From the NCBI RefSeq assembly GCF_036965045.1, contig NZ_JBALOV010000004.1, forward strand, positions 113,211 through 177,210: a stretch of DNA of 64,000 nt, read 5' to 3'. Of this stretch, positions 1-9,061 are shown piece by piece. Source of the DNA: Ferdinandcohnia sp036965045 (lineage in GTDB: Bacteria > Bacillota > Bacilli > Bacillales > Bacillaceae_L). The notes beneath the pieces are model-generated. The model searched no databases, was not told the DNA's origin, and saw only the letters and a program-made list of their open reading frames with translations. Numbering within the stretch: the first letter of the stretch is position 1; every line of letters begins with the position of its first letter. The position numbers and the translations under genes were made by a program.

Positions 1-90
1 ATAAACAGTCAATTTCAGGTATTGACTATCAAAAAGATTATTTATTTCGTTCTATAATAGCGGTTTAAATTATGTCGGGAGGTAATCACA

Positions 91-2019
91 TTGAAAAAAA
101 CTTTAGTTTACTTATTAACATTCTTGCTTATGAGCTCACTTTTTATTGGGCAAGTATTTGCAAAGACACCCCAGGTTCAAACATCTGATTTAACAGGAAA
201 TACTGCCTGCTCGAATCTAGTTGGAATGGTAATCCCAGCAGATGATATAGGTCTACCAACATCAGGTGCTACGATTACATCTGCATCCTTAAAAATAGTT
301 GAAGATTTAGCCATTAAAGATGCCGAATATTGTGAGGTTTTGGGAGCAATCCACCCAGTCGATCCAACGGCACCAGATATTAACTTTCAAATCAATCTGC
401 CAACTAACTGGAACAAGAAGTTTTTACAATTCGGAGGTGGGTATTTTAATGGAACTGTGAGAACTGGCCTGGGTAATCCCCCAGCAGGCGATAGGAAGTT
501 AGGAAAAAATACTCCTCTGGCTCAAGGATATGTCACCTTTGGGAGTGATTCAGGTAACTCCACAGCACCCTTGGATGCGAGTTTTGCAATGAATGATGAA
601 GCCCTAAAGAACTTTGCCGGCGACCAGCTTAAGAAAACTAAAGATGTGGCTTTAGCTCTTGCCAACGTGCGTTATAACGCCGTTCCGGATCAAGTGTATT
701 TTGCGGGTGGTTCGGAAGGAGGACGTGAAGGCTTATTTATCGTTCAAAACTTTCCAGATGAATATGACGGTGTCATCTCTGTATATCCTGTTTTGAATTG
801 GATCCCAAAGGCGCTTAAAGATAACCGGGACGCTCAGGCACTGTATAAAAACGATGGTGAAGGGTGGATTAGTCCGGAAGAGAACGATTTAATAAATGAA
901 ACAGTCTTTAACGCCTGTGATTCCCTAGATGGTGTTAAGGATGGGATTATCAGTAATACATCGGAATGTGCCGAGAAAGAAGATGAGATTCTAGATACCC
1001 TAGGTGAAAGCCTTTCTGAGAAACAGATTGAGGTTATTAAATCCTTTAATGGCCCAATGGAGTTTGACATCCAGTTGGCTAATGACTTTACTACAATGCC
1101 TGGATATTCGCAGTTGCAAGGTGCCGATATTGGCAGACTCTTTGGAACAAGACCAATACCGAGTGTTCCTCCAGTTGTCTCTGAATCCGTCGGTCATGTT
1201 ATAGATGAGCAAGATGCCCTGATGGGGGTTTATTCAGATCAGGTTATTCGATACAAAATCACGCGTAATCCTGACTTTAATACGCTAACGTTTGATCCAA
1301 ATGAATACAGTGAAGAAATCCTTAAAGCATCTAACTTGTTAGATGTCACAGACCCAAACATTTCTGAGTTTAGAGAGAACGGGGGTAAGTTGATTTTAGT
1401 CCATGGTACGGAAGACGAAATGGTTGCTCCACAAGGTACCACTGATTATTACAGTAAGCTCGTCAACGAGTTTGGACAAGAGAGTCTTGACGAATTTGCT
1501 CAGTACTACTTGGTTCCTGGTTTTAGCCATGGAGGGGGTAACTTCACAATGAGTGCAGATCTTTTGGGAGCTTTAGACGCATGGGTTGTTAACGGAGATG
1601 TCCCAAGCAACCTTGTTGCGGAGGATCAAAATTCTGCAACTTTTGGTCGCACTCGTCCATTATGTGAATATCCAACTTATCCGCAGTATAACGGGAGTGG
1701 GGATGTCAATTCAGCCGCCAGTTTTACATGCGTAGAAGCAGATAAAGACATCAGTGCATCCGATATACAAAAACTTATTGAGAAATTCGAAGTTGATGGT
1801 GAATTCGCCAACCATGGCACAGCCCGTTCCTTACAAGCTCATTTGGACATCTTAATCAAATTAGAATCACAAGAACGAGAATTTGTGGATCAAAAGGTTA
1901 AGCACACACAAAAATTCATTAAGCTGCTTGACAATCACAAAAAGAATGGGAAGATTACCGATCACGCTTATAACACCTTAAAAGAACTTGCAGAATCTTA
2001 TATCAAACAGATTAAATAG
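91..2019 (+). CDS. Secreted tannase/feruloyl esterase family hydrolase with C-terminal FIMAH domain
   Basis: Predicted extracellular ester hydrolase of the tannase/feruloyl esterase family (serine alpha/beta hydrolase acting on phenolic esters). Translation starts at TTG 91, behind GGGAGG at 77-82. Residues 1-24 form a signal peptide ending VFA. The nucleophile motif GGSEGG puts Ser at about residue 208; the later HGTEDE and PGFSHGGG segments supply the likely Asp and His. The family's Cys-rich character is visible (C40, C81 and more). Residues of about 553-640 do not belong to the esterase: they match the helical FIMAH domain found at the C-terminus of many secreted Bacillus proteins. It is monocistronic, with no recognisable partner gene. 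The family is secure from the motifs; the actual substrate (gallate, ferulate or other ester) is not. Confidence 0.85.
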   Translation: MKKTLVYLLTFLLMSSLFIGQVFAKTPQVQTSDLTGNTACSNLVGMVIPADDIGLPTSGATITSASLKIVEDLAIKDAEYCEVLGAIHPVDPTAPDINFQINLPTNWNKKFLQFGGGYFNGTVRTGLGNPPAGDRKLGKNTPLAQGYVTFGSDSGNSTAPLDASFAMNDEALKNFAGDQLKKTKDVALALANVRYNAVPDQVYFAGGSEGGREGLFIVQNFPDEYDGVISVYPVLNWIPKALKDNRDAQALYKNDGEGWISPEENDLINETVFNACDSLDGVKDGIISNTSECAEKEDEILDTLGESLSEKQIEVIKSFNGPMEFDIQLANDFTTMPGYSQLQGADIGRLFGTRPIPSVPPVVSESVGHVIDEQDALMGVYSDQVIRYKITRNPDFNTLTFDPNEYSEEILKASNLLDVTDPNISEFRENGGKLILVHGTEDEMVAPQGTTDYYSKLVNEFGQESLDEFAQYYLVPGFSHGGGNFTMSADLLGALDAWVVNGDVPSNLVAEDQNSATFGRTRPLCEYPTYPQYNGSGDVNSAASFTCVEADKDISASDIQKLIEKFEVDGEFANHGTARSLQAHLDILIKLESQEREFVDQKVKHTQKFIKLLDNHKKNGKITDHAYNTLKELAESYIKQIK

Positions 2020-2524
2020 CCTGACTATAAAAACTCCCTGTTGGGGGATTATTTGGAAGGCGCACTGGCACCGCCCGGAAAATCATGTTTCACAGACCAA
2101 GGAATGGATTCCTGGTTCCTATGAACTAATCGTATTTTTCGGTGTTTGACACTGCATGTACAGCTTACGTCTTTTGAGTTTATTAATTTCTAGACCCGTT
2201 TATTCGAAACAGTTTATAAAAATCCATCTTTCAGATGATTTGAAAATAAGTACTCTTTACCTAGTCCTCCATACAATTCCATTATGGGGACTAGGTTTAA
2301 ACTAAAAATGCTTTCGATATAAATATATCCTCTTTCTAAAAGTTTATAAAAAAGCATATTTAAATCAAATGAATAATAAGACATTAGCAAACTAAGCTTT
2401 TTGGCCAAACATAGGATTTACCTCCATCCCACCAGACCCTGAATTCTTTTTAATTTACATTATGCTACAAAAAGATTATTATTATTTTAAATATTCAAAA
2501 TCATTAGATAGGTGGCGAAGAAGT
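2020..2524. other. Intergenic stretch with weak hairpin and one doubtful short frame
   Basis: A short CTCCC/GGGGA inverted repeat around 2033-2048 may end transcription of the esterase gene, but it lacks a good T-run. On the minus strand 2214-2408 is open for 64 codons from TTG, and a GGAGG stands about 12 bases upstream. The better-spaced ATG behind that GGAGG (minus strand, about 2413) hits a stop after six codons. This could be a decayed small gene. No known family was recognised, so no CDS is claimed. Nothing else convincing was seen. Confidence 0.4.
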
Positions 2525-3994
2525 ATGGAAAAATCATCATTACAAACTAATACATCTCAGGTATTACATAATAAAAGCAAGGATGAATTATGGCGCTGGT
2601 CTGCAACTGAATTAGCCCATGGAATACGGACACGAATCATTTCTTCCCGTGAGGCGGTTGAGAGCTGTTTGGACAGGATTGAGGAAGTAAATCCAGTACT
2701 TAATGCCCTAGCTGAAGTACACGCAGAAGAAGCTCTTGCTGCAGCAGATCGGGCAGATCTTGCTGTAAAAAAAGGAGAACCACTTGGACCATTACATGGT
2801 GTGCCTGTTTCAACAAAAATTAATGTTGACCAAGCTGGGCATGTAACAACAGACGGTGTTGTAGCTTTTAAAGATAATATCGCAGAAAAAGACAGTCCCC
2901 CAGTAGCGAACTTACGAAAGGCAGGAGCTGTAATTGTTGGCCGCAGCAATACGCCAGCATTTAGTTTTCGATGGTTTACAAATAATGACTTACATGGAAT
3001 AACCCTGAACCCTTGGGATAAATCACGTACGCCTGGCGGTTCAAGCGGCGGGGCTGCTTCAGCTGTTGCATCTGGAATGATGCCAATTGGGCATGGAAAT
3101 GATATTGGCGGTTCTGTTCGTCATCCCGCCTATGCCTGTGGAATTACTGGAATCCGTCCTACAATGGGAAGAATACCTGGCTGGGCTGGTCCTCCAAGTG
3201 GCGATCAGGCACCTTCTACCCAATTAATGGCAACGGATGGACCGCTTGCACGTAGTATTGCAGATCTTCGCCTTGCCCTTACAAGCATGAGTGAATTTGA
3301 TCCGCGTGATCCACTCCATGCTTCAGTACCTTTAATTGGTGAGCCCCTTCAAAAGCCAATCCGTGTTGGGCTGTTACGTGATGTAGGTATTGCCACTCCG
3401 ACATCAGCAGTCAATCAAGCTTTGAGTGATGCAGCTGTTCAGTTGACCGAAGCTGGTTATATTGTCGAGGAAGTTAGCCTTCCTCTCTTCGCAGAGGCCT
3501 ATAGACTATGGTATTTACTGGTAATGGAGGATTTCAGAACAGCATTGCCAGTTGTAGAGCAGTATGGAGACGAAGGAATGAAAAAGGCTGCTTTTAATTA
3601 TTTCGCTAATGCAAAAGAATGGTGGGGAGATAACCCTGGACTGTCCGATTACATTAAGGGCTATGCGCGTCGTGGAACATTAATTGTTCAACTTCAGGAG
3701 TTTTTACAAAAATATCCTCTATTGCTTATGCCGGTATCTACTGAACAGGCATTTGAACAAGATGCTGATTTATTTAGTGTTGAAAGTATGAGACGTTGTA
3801 TGGATGCGCAATGGTCCATGATGGCGATTCCAGTTCTTGGTTTCCCAGCTATTTCCGTTCCAACTGGTGTTGCAGATGGTCTACCAGTTGGCGTTCAGCT
3901 CTTGGGAAGACGTTTCCGAGAAGATACTTTATTTGATGCAGCGGAAGTAATTGAAGCCCATGCACAAATTAAAACACCTATTGATCCAAGATAG
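2525..3994 (+). CDS. Amidase signature family protein (GatA-like amidase)
   Basis: Cytoplasmic amidase-signature enzyme, hydrolysing a carboxamide through the Ser-cisSer-Lys triad. Numbering from ATG 2525, the likely triad is Lys98 (VSTKIN), cis-Ser174 in GGSSGG and nucleophile Ser197 in DIGGSVRHPA. The frame is open from an ATG at 2462, but that codon has no ribosome binding site, whereas AGGTGG lies 9 bases before 2525, which is therefore preferred. The length (489 aa) fits stand-alone amidases. No gatB or gatC neighbour is present, so a role in Gln-tRNA amidation is unlikely. The next gene is a truncated amidohydrolase, so the pair may once have formed a small catabolic unit. Substrate unknown. 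Confidence 0.85.
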   Translation: MEKSSLQTNTSQVLHNKSKDELWRWSATELAHGIRTRIISSREAVESCLDRIEEVNPVLNALAEVHAEEALAAADRADLAVKKGEPLGPLHGVPVSTKINVDQAGHVTTDGVVAFKDNIAEKDSPPVANLRKAGAVIVGRSNTPAFSFRWFTNNDLHGITLNPWDKSRTPGGSSGGAASAVASGMMPIGHGNDIGGSVRHPAYACGITGIRPTMGRIPGWAGPPSGDQAPSTQLMATDGPLARSIADLRLALTSMSEFDPRDPLHASVPLIGEPLQKPIRVGLLRDVGIATPTSAVNQALSDAAVQLTEAGYIVEEVSLPLFAEAYRLWYLLVMEDFRTALPVVEQYGDEGMKKAAFNYFANAKEWWGDNPGLSDYIKGYARRGTLIVQLQEFLQKYPLLLMPVSTEQAFEQDADLFSVESMRRCMDAQWSMMAIPVLGFPAISVPTGVADGLPVGVQLLGRRFREDTLFDAAEVIEAHAQIKTPIDPR

Positions 3995-4041
3995 GTTGTA
4001 TAAGTCTACTTTTCGTAGAAGTAAAATTTTTTAATAGTATA

Positions 4042-4515
4042 ATGGCTTATTATCCAGGATTAGACAAAGACCCACGAACTAAGGTCTTATACACACCTTT
4101 CCAATATAATTCATTCAAAAGTGCTTATGATCGCTCATTCCCTGGTTACTCGCAGGAAATAGCAGAAGATGTAACAATTTTAAAGAATATCATTGATGCT
4201 GGGGGAATCGTGGTGGCTGGTACAGACTCTCCTTTAACACATATCGCATTTAGCTTGCATTCGGAACTAGCGGCTATGGCAAAATATGGTATGTCAAATT
4301 ATGAAGCTTTAAGAACAGCAACGTACTATCCAGCCTTAAAACTTGGAGTTGCAGATGACCTTGGTACAATTGAAAAAGGAAAGCTGGCCGACCTAGTTTT
4401 TGTAGAAGGAAATCCACTAGAAGATATTACTGACACCGCAAATGTAAAATTAGTTATGAAAAATGGAAAAGCGTATACTATTGATGAAATAATTGCTCCA
4501 TATGCTGATAAATAA
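4042..4515 (+). pseudogene. C-terminal remnant of an imidazolonepropionase-like amidohydrolase
   Basis: The 157-codon frame corresponds only to the C-terminal third of a metal-dependent amidohydrolase of about 430-450 residues. It keeps the GTDSP segment (metal-ligand Asp region) and the terminal GTIEKGKLADLVFVEGNPL composite-sheet signature. The N-terminal HxH metal site and most of the barrel are absent. There is no ribosome binding site before ATG 4042; the start sits directly after the 47-base gap behind the amidase gene. The coding sequence itself is still clean, so the deletion may be fairly recent. Read as a pseudogene; a free-standing functional peptide is unlikely. Confidence 0.75.
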
Positions 4516-4533
4516 GTGTAAATTTCTTTTAAA

Positions 4534-4568
4534 AAACCAAGGTGGTCTACTATGGGTCACCTTGGTTT
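4534..4568 (+). terminator. Hairpin after the amidohydrolase remnant
   Basis: Perfect 11-bp stem AAACCAAGGTG / CACCTTGGTTT with a 13-base loop, 18 bases after the stop codon. The T-run that follows is poor, so efficiency is uncertain. Confidence 0.6.
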
Positions 4569-4648
4569 AAAACTTTTCTTCCCTTGAAAATAGGTTTGAA
4601 ACGGATATTTATAATTGAAGATTTTTTAAATTATTTCAGGAGGTTCCA

Positions 4649-5887
4649 ATGAACGCAATTAAGAAAAATATTGGATTCAAGGAACTATACGAAAATCTGA
4701 ATATCAATACCATTAGTTCTGGTGTTGTAGCAGCCATATTTGGATGTACTGGTCCTGCACTCATTATCATTGGAGGTGCTTCTAGTGGTGGCTTAACCCA
4801 TACACAAACAATCAGCTGGTTATTTGCCGTGTATTTCTTTGGGGGATTATTAGGACTATTTTTATCATTGAAATATAAGCAACCCATTGCTGGAGCTTAT
4901 TCCATCGCTGGTGCCGTTTTAGTTGCAGGTGCTTTGTCACATTTTACATTACAAGAAGCAATTGGCGCCTATCTTGTTGCAAATTTAATCGTCCTTGTAC
5001 TCGGTGCAACAGGGTTAATTGATAAAGTAATGAATTGGATACCTGTACCAATTATTATGGGGATGATTGTTGGTGTCATGATGCGGTTTGCAATTGAGAT
5101 GATCACATCTGTTGAGGTTTCTCCGCTATTAGCAGGCTCGGCCATCTTAGTCTATTTGTTTTCCTCTCGATTTATCAAAAAAATCCCTCCTGTGTTAACA
5201 GCATTAGTTGTATCCGTATTTATTGCCGTTGTCATGAATGAATTTAATTTTTCAAATGTCCAAAGTTCGTTTGTGTTACCTCAACTAGAAATGCCCACCT
5301 TTAGTTTTAATGCGATTATCTCACTTTCTATACCGCTTGCCATTTTAATTATTTGTACGGAGAATGCACAAACGACCGGAATCTTAATGGCAAAGGGATT
5401 TAAACCACCAAGTAGTGCAATGGCTGTGTTTGGTGCTGTTTTAGGGTTCTTTGCTTCTTTTTTCGGGGCACATGCTATCAACACCGCTGGACCCATGACT
5501 GCTATTTGTGCGTCTGACGAGTCAGGTAAAAAAGAAGGCCGATATGCTGCTTCTGCTGCAAATGGAGTGTTATTTGCAAGCTTCGGTGTGTTTGCGTCGT
5601 TTATCGTACCATTTGTTATTGCGATGCCAGTTGTGATTGTGAGTACGATTGCTGGTTTAGCAATGATTGGAGTTCTTTTAAGTTCTTTAAAAATTGCTTT
5701 TTCGGATTCAAAATTTCAGATGGGTGCCTTTTTCGCGCTTATCATTGGTATGTCAGGGGTGAATTTCTATAACATTGGTGCACCTTTATGGGCTATTGTC
5801 GGAAGCATACTGGTTTCTCTTTTAATTGAACGTCATGATTTTGAAACGAAGATCAACGTTGAAAAAAATCTGAAACCGGGGGCATAA
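4649..5887 (+). CDS. BenE-family benzoate/H+ symporter
   Basis: Polytopic inner-membrane transporter of the BenE family, whose characterised members import benzoate with protons. The 412-residue protein is almost entirely hydrophobic (about 11-12 membrane segments). It has the family's Gly-rich first helix (IFGCTGPALIIIGGA) and the conserved HAINTAGPMTAICA segment near residue 275-288. The start ATG 4649 follows CAGGAGG with good spacing. No benzoate-degradation genes are adjacent, so the true solute may be another aromatic or hydrophobic acid. It is followed by a small unknown gene 79 bases downstream. Confidence 0.8.
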   Translation: MNAIKKNIGFKELYENLNINTISSGVVAAIFGCTGPALIIIGGASSGGLTHTQTISWLFAVYFFGGLLGLFLSLKYKQPIAGAYSIAGAVLVAGALSHFTLQEAIGAYLVANLIVLVLGATGLIDKVMNWIPVPIIMGMIVGVMMRFAIEMITSVEVSPLLAGSAILVYLFSSRFIKKIPPVLTALVVSVFIAVVMNEFNFSNVQSSFVLPQLEMPTFSFNAIISLSIPLAILIICTENAQTTGILMAKGFKPPSSAMAVFGAVLGFFASFFGAHAINTAGPMTAICASDESGKKEGRYAASAANGVLFASFGVFASFIVPFVIAMPVVIVSTIAGLAMIGVLLSSLKIAFSDSKFQMGAFFALIIGMSGVNFYNIGAPLWAIVGSILVSLLIERHDFETKINVEKNLKPGA

Positions 5888-5966
5888 CGTCTATTGTATG
5901 ATGGATGTGTTGTCAATTGATGGACATACTAATCACAACCGAAAATTTCATGAGGGGTGAATCAAC

Positions 5967-6260
5967 ATGAATATTGATATAACATCTATTTATGAAAACA
6001 TGCCTGATTTTTCGAATCATATGGAAGCAAGAGATTGGTTTAAAAATGAGTTTCAAGACCGTTTTTTCTTAAGGACACATAGTGACAATGATGGAAAGAT
6101 GACCTATTTTTATCATATTGTGAAAGACCCTGAAACGTATCAAAGATATATGGAGAGCTTCGCAAGTGAACAAAAGCGTGACATCACTGAAATGTCGACA
6201 TTTGAAAGTTATACAACCGTTGAAATTAGTGAAAATGGAGATGTAAATATAACGCTATAG
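5967..6260 (+). CDS. Small hypothetical protein (97 aa)
   Basis: A short acidic, soluble protein with no signal peptide or membrane segment and no family that I recognise. The start ATG 5967 has GAGGGGTGA upstream, and the frame ends just before a strong bidirectional terminator, both favouring a real gene. The sequence is rich in Tyr, Phe, Asp and Glu and has regular alternating hydrophobics near the C-terminus (YTTVEISENGDVNITL), suggesting a small alpha/beta fold. It may be co-transcribed with the BenE gene. No function is proposed. Confidence 0.6.
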   Translation: MNIDITSIYENMPDFSNHMEARDWFKNEFQDRFFLRTHSDNDGKMTYFYHIVKDPETYQRYMESFASEQKRDITEMSTFESYTTVEISENGDVNITL

Positions 6261-6263
6261 AAA

Positions 6264-6292
6264 AAAAGGAGGATTCCGCGGAACCTCCTTTT
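6264..6292. terminator. Bidirectional terminator between converging genes
   Basis: AAAGGAGG / CCTCCTTT stem with an inner TTCC/GGAA helix, flanked by an A-run on the left and a T-run on the right. It can serve both the 97-aa gene (+) and the GGDEF-EAL gene (-), whose stop codon is at 6293. Confidence 0.85.
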
Positions 6293-8905
6293 CTATTTAG
6301 AAAAATCACCTTCAACTACCTTTTTATGTTGAATAAATTCAACCATATCGTCCTTGCAAATCGGTCGACTGAATAAATAGCCTTGAATTTCATCACAGCC
6401 CATCTCCACAAGCATTCCACATTCATCCCAAGTTTCTACTCCCTCAGCAACTACGTTCAACTTAAGCCCGTGTGCGATATCGAAAATGGCTTTGACTAGG
6501 ATGGCTTTTTTATCATTTTTATCGACATTTTGGATAAACTTTCTGTCAATTTTGATCTCATCGATTGGAAGCTTCAATAATTGGTAGAGGGATGAATATC
6601 CTTTACCAAAATCATCAATGGAAATTTGGACACCTAACTCTTTTAGCTTTCGAATTTGTTCAGCTACATGGACTTGGTCTGAAATAAACACACTTTCTGT
6701 AATTTCAAGTTTTAAATATTTCGGCTCTAATCCGGAAGTCTCTAAAGCCTTCTTTACCATGGAAACAAGATAATCTTGCTGGAAATGCTTCGCCGATAGG
6801 TTTACAGAAATGGGTACATGTAAAAGATTGTCAAGCTGCCATTGCTTATTCTGCTTACATGCTTGGACAAGGGACCATTCATCGATTTGTGAGATGAGGC
6901 CAATTTCCTCAGCTACTTCAATAAACACCCCTGGAGAAACTGTACCTAAAACAGGGTCATTCCACCGAAGCAGGGCTTCAATACCAGTAATTCTGCCTGC
7001 AAATGTTTTAGGCTGATAATACTGTTCAAACCCATCCTTCACGACAGCGGTACGCAAGGAATTTTCAATGGTTAAGCGCTGCTGGAATTTATTTTTCATT
7101 GATTCATCAAAAAACTGAACGGTGTTCCCACCCTTTTCCTTCGAAATATACATCGCGATATCTGCATATTTTACTAATGTATCCAAGTCTTCTCCATCCT
7201 GAGGATACATACTTACTCCGATGCTGGCGGTGATGTAATGATCTTGACCGGCAATTGTAAAATAGGAGGAAAATTCGTTGATAATCATGTCTAACGTTTG
7301 ATTTACCTCTTCTTTATTTTCAACCGAGTGTACAACAACAAATTCGTCTCCACCAAGTCGGAATACCTGTCTGTTATCTGCTTGTAGCTTCTTTAACTTG
7401 TTGCCTGTTGCTTTTAAAAGCATATCACCTGCATCATGGCCTAATGTATCATTAATTTGCTTGAACTGATTAAGGTCAATAAAGATAACCGCAATCTGGC
7501 TATCAATGTTATTTCGGATTAGTTCTCGAAGATAGTTTTGAAAAAAATAACGATTAGGTAAATAGGTTAAGCTGTCATAAAAAGCAAGCTTATGGAGCTT
7601 GTCCTCCGATTCCTTTAGCTTCGACGTTTGCTCTCTTAGAATCCCATTCATTTCAATACTTTCTTGGAATAATTCCCTCAGCTTATCAGCCATTTTCTTT
7701 AAGTTTTTACTCAGCACACGAAGCTCTGAAATCGTGCTTTGTGGCCATTCAATATTTTCTAGGCTACGAAGCTTTTTTGGTAAACCTGTCGTAATTGAGG
7801 TAAGTTGCTTTAAGTTTTTCGTCAAGAGTCGGCTGATGACTATTACAAATAGAATGGCAAACACTGCAAGAATAAGTAAGTATTTAAGCTGATCAAGTGA
7901 AGTATCAAAGAGCTGTTGTTGATATTGTGCAATAGGAAACTGTAGCATAATTCGATATGAATCGGTATCCCGCGTATAAAAATAAAATGCATCCATCCAT
8001 CTGGTTATCGGCTGAATTTCATTGTTAGCAATCGGCAAAGCTTCGTAAAGTCTTGGTGAAATCTCCCGAATCTCATACCTGTTAGGTTCAAAGTTCGTCA
8101 AAGCTGTGGATGCTATGACATGGTCCGAATGTTCAAATATAATAATTTCACTTTCTTTATTCTTGTTTCGCCAAATGATATCCTCAATTGCTTTTACATC
8201 GAACTTGCCGTTGCCTTTTTCCAAATGCAGAAATTCATTTTCAATCCGATTGACTCTCGTTTCACCTACAACACTTAAATCTTTTTTAATTAAATCAAAG
8301 GTATTCATTGCATTTGTCATGACACTAATAAAAAATGGTACAAGTATGGTGAAAATCGTAATTTGAGATAGGAACTGATGAATTGACACATTATTTTTAT
8401 TTAATCGGTTATTTTTAACCAATTTATAAAACGGAAAATAAGCCAATAACACGTCGGCAATTAACACATTGAAAAGGCCGTTCGTGATATCCTTACATAT
8501 AAGAAAATAAAGTGCACTACCTGATAAAGATTCCCGACCGATAAAAAAGATGAGTGCCACTCCAATTAAGACCCAAAATAACACATCCACAAAAAACATT
8601 TTTGCTTTTCGTCCACGTAAGAAAAATGCACCAACAAAAATGATTTCTACAAGCATAACAGTTGTTGAATATAAACTGTTAGAAAAAAGATAAGCGATGC
8701 AGATTGAAATCATCCCAGTTATAATCGCAGCGGTATAGCCATATATGCGGAGTATTAAAAATAGAAAAATACTCGCAAAAGTAAATGTAATTCCATACAA
8801 AAGTGATAATTTGAAATGAGAGGCTAATAGCACCAGCCCCATTAGGACTACTAATAGGATTATGTCGCTATTCAATTTGCCTTTCATTTGACTAAATCCT
8901 ATCAT
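6293..8905 (-). CDS. Membrane-bound GGDEF-EAL c-di-GMP signalling protein
   Basis: Putative bifunctional cyclic-di-GMP synthase/phosphodiesterase of 870 aa. The N-terminus carries about six membrane helices, followed by an extracytoplasmic segment and another helix near residue 345, a layout of membrane sensor input domains. The diguanylate cyclase motif GGDEF is intact at residues 518-522. The phosphodiesterase EAL motif is intact at 643-645, with ITESV, DDFGKGYSS and KIDRKFI metal/active-site segments downstream. Both activities are therefore possible on sequence grounds; which dominates cannot be read. Start ATG 8905 lies behind GAGGAG. It stands alone between two terminators. The sensed signal is unknown. 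Confidence 0.9.
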   Translation of the reverse strand: MIGFSQMKGKLNSDIILLVVLMGLVLLASHFKLSLLYGITFTFASIFLFLILRIYGYTAAIITGMISICIAYLFSNSLYSTTVMLVEIIFVGAFFLRGRKAKMFFVDVLFWVLIGVALIFFIGRESLSGSALYFLICKDITNGLFNVLIADVLLAYFPFYKLVKNNRLNKNNVSIHQFLSQITIFTILVPFFISVMTNAMNTFDLIKKDLSVVGETRVNRIENEFLHLEKGNGKFDVKAIEDIIWRNKNKESEIIIFEHSDHVIASTALTNFEPNRYEIREISPRLYEALPIANNEIQPITRWMDAFYFYTRDTDSYRIMLQFPIAQYQQQLFDTSLDQLKYLLILAVFAILFVIVISRLLTKNLKQLTSITTGLPKKLRSLENIEWPQSTISELRVLSKNLKKMADKLRELFQESIEMNGILREQTSKLKESEDKLHKLAFYDSLTYLPNRYFFQNYLRELIRNNIDSQIAVIFIDLNQFKQINDTLGHDAGDMLLKATGNKLKKLQADNRQVFRLGGDEFVVVHSVENKEEVNQTLDMIINEFSSYFTIAGQDHYITASIGVSMYPQDGEDLDTLVKYADIAMYISKEKGGNTVQFFDESMKNKFQQRLTIENSLRTAVVKDGFEQYYQPKTFAGRITGIEALLRWNDPVLGTVSPGVFIEVAEEIGLISQIDEWSLVQACKQNKQWQLDNLLHVPISVNLSAKHFQQDYLVSMVKKALETSGLEPKYLKLEITESVFISDQVHVAEQIRKLKELGVQISIDDFGKGYSSLYQLLKLPIDEIKIDRKFIQNVDKNDKKAILVKAIFDIAHGLKLNVVAEGVETWDECGMLVEMGCDEIQGYLFSRPICKDDMVEFIQHKKVVEGDFSK

Positions 8906-9012
8906 AGGGTCTCCTCTAGATTTTTATGTAAAACGACATTTTTCACTATCATTATGATAATAATATCACAAATTCTACAAATTTTTTGCAATTATTGTTA
9001 TCTAATTGTACA

Positions 9013-9050
9013 AAAAAAGGCACCTTACCAAGTGGTAAGATACCTTTTTT
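9013..9050 (-). terminator. Terminator of the cation diffusion facilitator gene
   Basis: A 17-bp stem (AAAAAAGG...CTTACC / GGTAAG...CCTTTTTT, two wobble pairs) with a 4-base loop and a run of U on the minus strand, 12 bases after the stop codon at 9062. The A/T runs on both sides would also allow it to work on the plus strand. Confidence 0.85.
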
Positions 9051-9061
9051 AACTTAACAAT

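Noticed and set aside
22..58. TTGACT ... TATAAT as promoter of the esterase gene
   Set aside because: The hexamers are 25 bases apart, too far for a sigma-A promoter; the TATAAT alone is not enough.
2214..2408. 64-codon minus-strand frame as a small gene
   Set aside because: TTG start with a badly spaced binding site, an adjacent ATG that stops after six codons, and no recognisable family.
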